NCBI GenBank assembly: GCA_008501785.1
Contig: QQUD01000512.1
Span: 1 to 13,541 of the forward strand
Direction of reading: 5' to 3'
DNA from: Chloroflexota bacterium
GTDB taxonomy: Bacteria > Chloroflexota > Anaerolineae > Promineifilales > Promineifilaceae
Length of the DNA: 13,541 bases
Shown here: piece after piece, positions 12,383 to 13,541 of the stretch
Layout of the letters: each line of letters opens with the position of its first letter
How positions within the stretch are numbered: position 1 is the first letter of the stretch
Notes under the pieces: model-generated
Database searches by the model: none
Seen by the model: the letters and a program-made list of their open reading frames with translations, nothing else
What the model was told of the DNA's origin: nothing
Translations under genes and position numbers: made by a program

Positions 12383-13541
12383 CTAAAAGTGATTGGTGTT
12401 GTACAGAAGCATTTCTGGGAACCAGGCGTCGAGCAGCGTGCGGGACTCGTTGGTGAGGTCCGCGATCCAGCCGCGATATTCGAGTTCGGCGACGGGTAAG
12501 GTCCCATAGACGAGTGCGGAAAGGCCTTGGATTGTCATGCTGCATTGGGCAGGTTGGGTGGTGGAGGTGGCAGAGAGACGGCCGTTTTTGGCATGGAGGA
12601 GGAAACGGCCGTTATTCCACTCACACTGCGCATCCGACACATCAATTACCAAGTCGCCATCTGCCGGTGCAGGCAAGTCAGCCACTGCACCAACCACGTC
12701 AACCACTCGTCCCATCAGCACCACAAAACCAACCTTGGCTTCAATCTGCATATTCGGCGTGTTGATCCAACTGTGGAAATTCACACCATAAGGCACCGGC
12801 AGCCAGGTGAATGGAGAGCCATCTGCGTGTGATGCCAGATACGCGAGCAGGCGATCCCGTGCCTCGGGTGAACGCCAATACATTTCTTTCACCGTCAGCT
12901 CACCATTATCCATGAATCCTTTATTGTGAAAACGAGCAGCCGCCAAAAGATTGCCTTCTTGCCGGACGTACAGCAGATGTTGGTCTTTGCTGACACGTTT
13001 CCATACCCGATCCGGCATGGTTTCAGGGGTATAAAAAACAAAACCGTGATGCATCGAATCCCATTCACGCACATTGATCAACCACTCTAATTTGTGATCC
13101 TTTGCTCGCTTGCGCTCAAAAGACCATAATTCGTCATCTTGTTTAAACAAGTTCATATGGTGGGACAATGTTTTTGTTTCAACCTTCACACGCAAATTAT
13201 TATTGGTCGTTACATATCCAAAGCGTTCATAAAATCGCTCGGAAAATGGATAGAGTGCAGATATTGAGAGCTTGTTTTCCCGCATTTTTGTGAAAAAAGC
13301 TTGCATTAGCTGGCGTACCAGGCCGCGTCGCCGAAATTCGGGATAGCTGGCAACACCAGCCACGCCGGCCATTGACTTTACAACACCTCGAATTATCTGT
13401 TCAAATGGATGGGTATCTACTTTGGCAGCCATTTGGCCATCAACAAAAGCAACCAACGAGTGATTTGGGTTGGTTCCCTCGGTATCTTCTGGCTTTATTT
13501 CTTCATCAGACCAGAAACCAAACGCATATTTGTCTAACCAT
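12383..13541 (-). CDS. Eis-like GNAT acetyltransferase, 5' end outside window
   Basis: 385 residues are visible; the frame is open to the window edge (WLDKYAFGFWSDEE from 13540 leftward), so the start is missing. The N-terminal GNAT domain has VAGVASYPEFRRRGLVRQLM, with the RRRGLV acetyl-CoA loop, followed by LYPFSERFYERFGY, a pattern of Eis-type enzymes. A second GNAT-like half and a C-terminal sterol-carrier-like domain (about the last 110 residues) complete the usual Eis layout. The chain ends in Phe, which fits Eis enzymes that use the C-terminal carboxylate in catalysis. Expected reaction: transfer of acetyl from acetyl-CoA to amines, in some members aminoglycosides; the substrate here is unknown. 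Two octamer palindromes 27 bp apart both encode Asn-Gly-Arg in the C-terminal domain. Confidence 0.9.
   Translation of the reverse strand, partial: WLDKYAFGFWSDEEIKPEDTEGTNPNHSLVAFVDGQMAAKVDTHPFEQIIRGVVKSMAGVAGVASYPEFRRRGLVRQLMQAFFTKMRENKLSISALYPFSERFYERFGYVTTNNNLRVKVETKTLSHHMNLFKQDDELWSFERKRAKDHKLEWLINVREWDSMHHGFVFYTPETMPDRVWKRVSKDQHLLYVRQEGNLLAAARFHNKGFMDNGELTVKEMYWRSPEARDRLLAYLASHADGSPFTWLPVPYGVNFHSWINTPNMQIEAKVGFVVLMGRVVDVVGAVADLPAPADGDLVIDVSDAQCEWNNGRFLLHAKNGRLSATSTTQPAQCSMTIQGLSALVYGTLPVAELEYRGWIADLTNESRTLLDAWFPEMLLYNTNHF

Larger units (their letters stand above)
1844..12612. repeat. Dispersed octamer palindrome ACGGCCGT, 15 copies
   Basis: Exact copies start at 1844, 1861, 3591, 4285, 5657, 7276, 7383, 8383, 8803, 9251, 9721, 10010, 10752, 12578 and 12605. 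Many extend to AAACGGCCGTTT (1859, 3589, 7381, 9249, 10008). Coding copies are used in three frames: Thr-Ala-Val (3591, 4285, 7383, 9251), Asn-Gly-Arg (5657, 12578, 12605) and Arg-Pro (7276, 8383, 8803, 9721). The element is a genome signature rather than a gene part. Confidence 0.9.

Noticed and set aside
1..13541. tRNA, rRNA or complete insertion sequence
   Set aside because: I saw no cloverleaf-like gene, no rRNA segment and no transposase frame with terminal repeats.

Overview
The window reads as a bacterial chromosome segment of moderate-to-low GC, most likely from a Chloroflexota lineage (Anaerolineae/Ardenticatenia/Caldilineae type). This is an inference from the gene mix: a multi-zinc-ribbon membrane protein, a free-standing SARP/BTAD regulator, an SRPBCC-class III cyclase fusion, a CarD-like factor, an Eis-like acetyltransferase and a protein that starts with a bacterial Death-like (effector-associated) domain. 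A conspicuous genomic signature is the octamer palindrome ACGGCCGT. I count 15 exact copies in 13.5 kb, where about 0.2 would be expected in random sequence. They lie in genes (used in all three reading frames) and between genes, much like the HIP1 octamer of cyanobacteria.

Layout. 33-1004 (-): zinc-ribbon/one-TM protein, divergent from a small PAPS-type sulfotransferase gene (1166-1783, +). A perfect 18-bp inverted repeat lies between them, and the sulfotransferase gene ends in a hairpin built from two octamer palindromes. 1784-2143: leader with three AATTGAGTG boxes and an 11-bp inverted repeat. 2144-6090 (+): a three-gene operon of an unrecognised 288-aa protein, a 331-aa helix-hairpin-helix/beta protein and a leaderless-secretion (no signal peptide) subtilase with a P-domain. 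A large interrupted hairpin separates genes 1 and 2; genes 2 and 3 overlap by 8 nt. A hairpin plus T-tract ends the operon. 6104-6292 (-): small Cys protein, downstream of the SARP/BTAD regulator 6395-7699 (-). 7700-8152: divergent regulatory region. 8153-10009 (+): predicted adenylyl cyclase, probably translated from a nearly leaderless mRNA. 10187-10681 (-): CarD-like factor, with its terminator in the convergent gap. 11136-12032 (-): Death-like domain/TM/beta-sandwich protein, placed 2 nt after a remnant of a restriction-modification gene (12035-12280, -). 12383-13541 (-): Eis-like acetyltransferase whose 5' end lies outside the window.

How genes may work together. The best candidates for an undescribed system are (a) the subtilase operon, whose two partner proteins I cannot assign to a function and whose protease lacks an export signal, and (b) the membrane-anchored effector-associated-domain protein, which could connect an outside beta-sandwich sensor to a cytoplasmic Death-like adaptor and sits on a restriction-modification scar, as expected for a decaying or remodelled defence locus. 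The cyclase, SARP regulator and CarD suggest regulation by cAMP and transcription factors, but no direct link among them is visible. All family assignments come from motif recognition without a database search.
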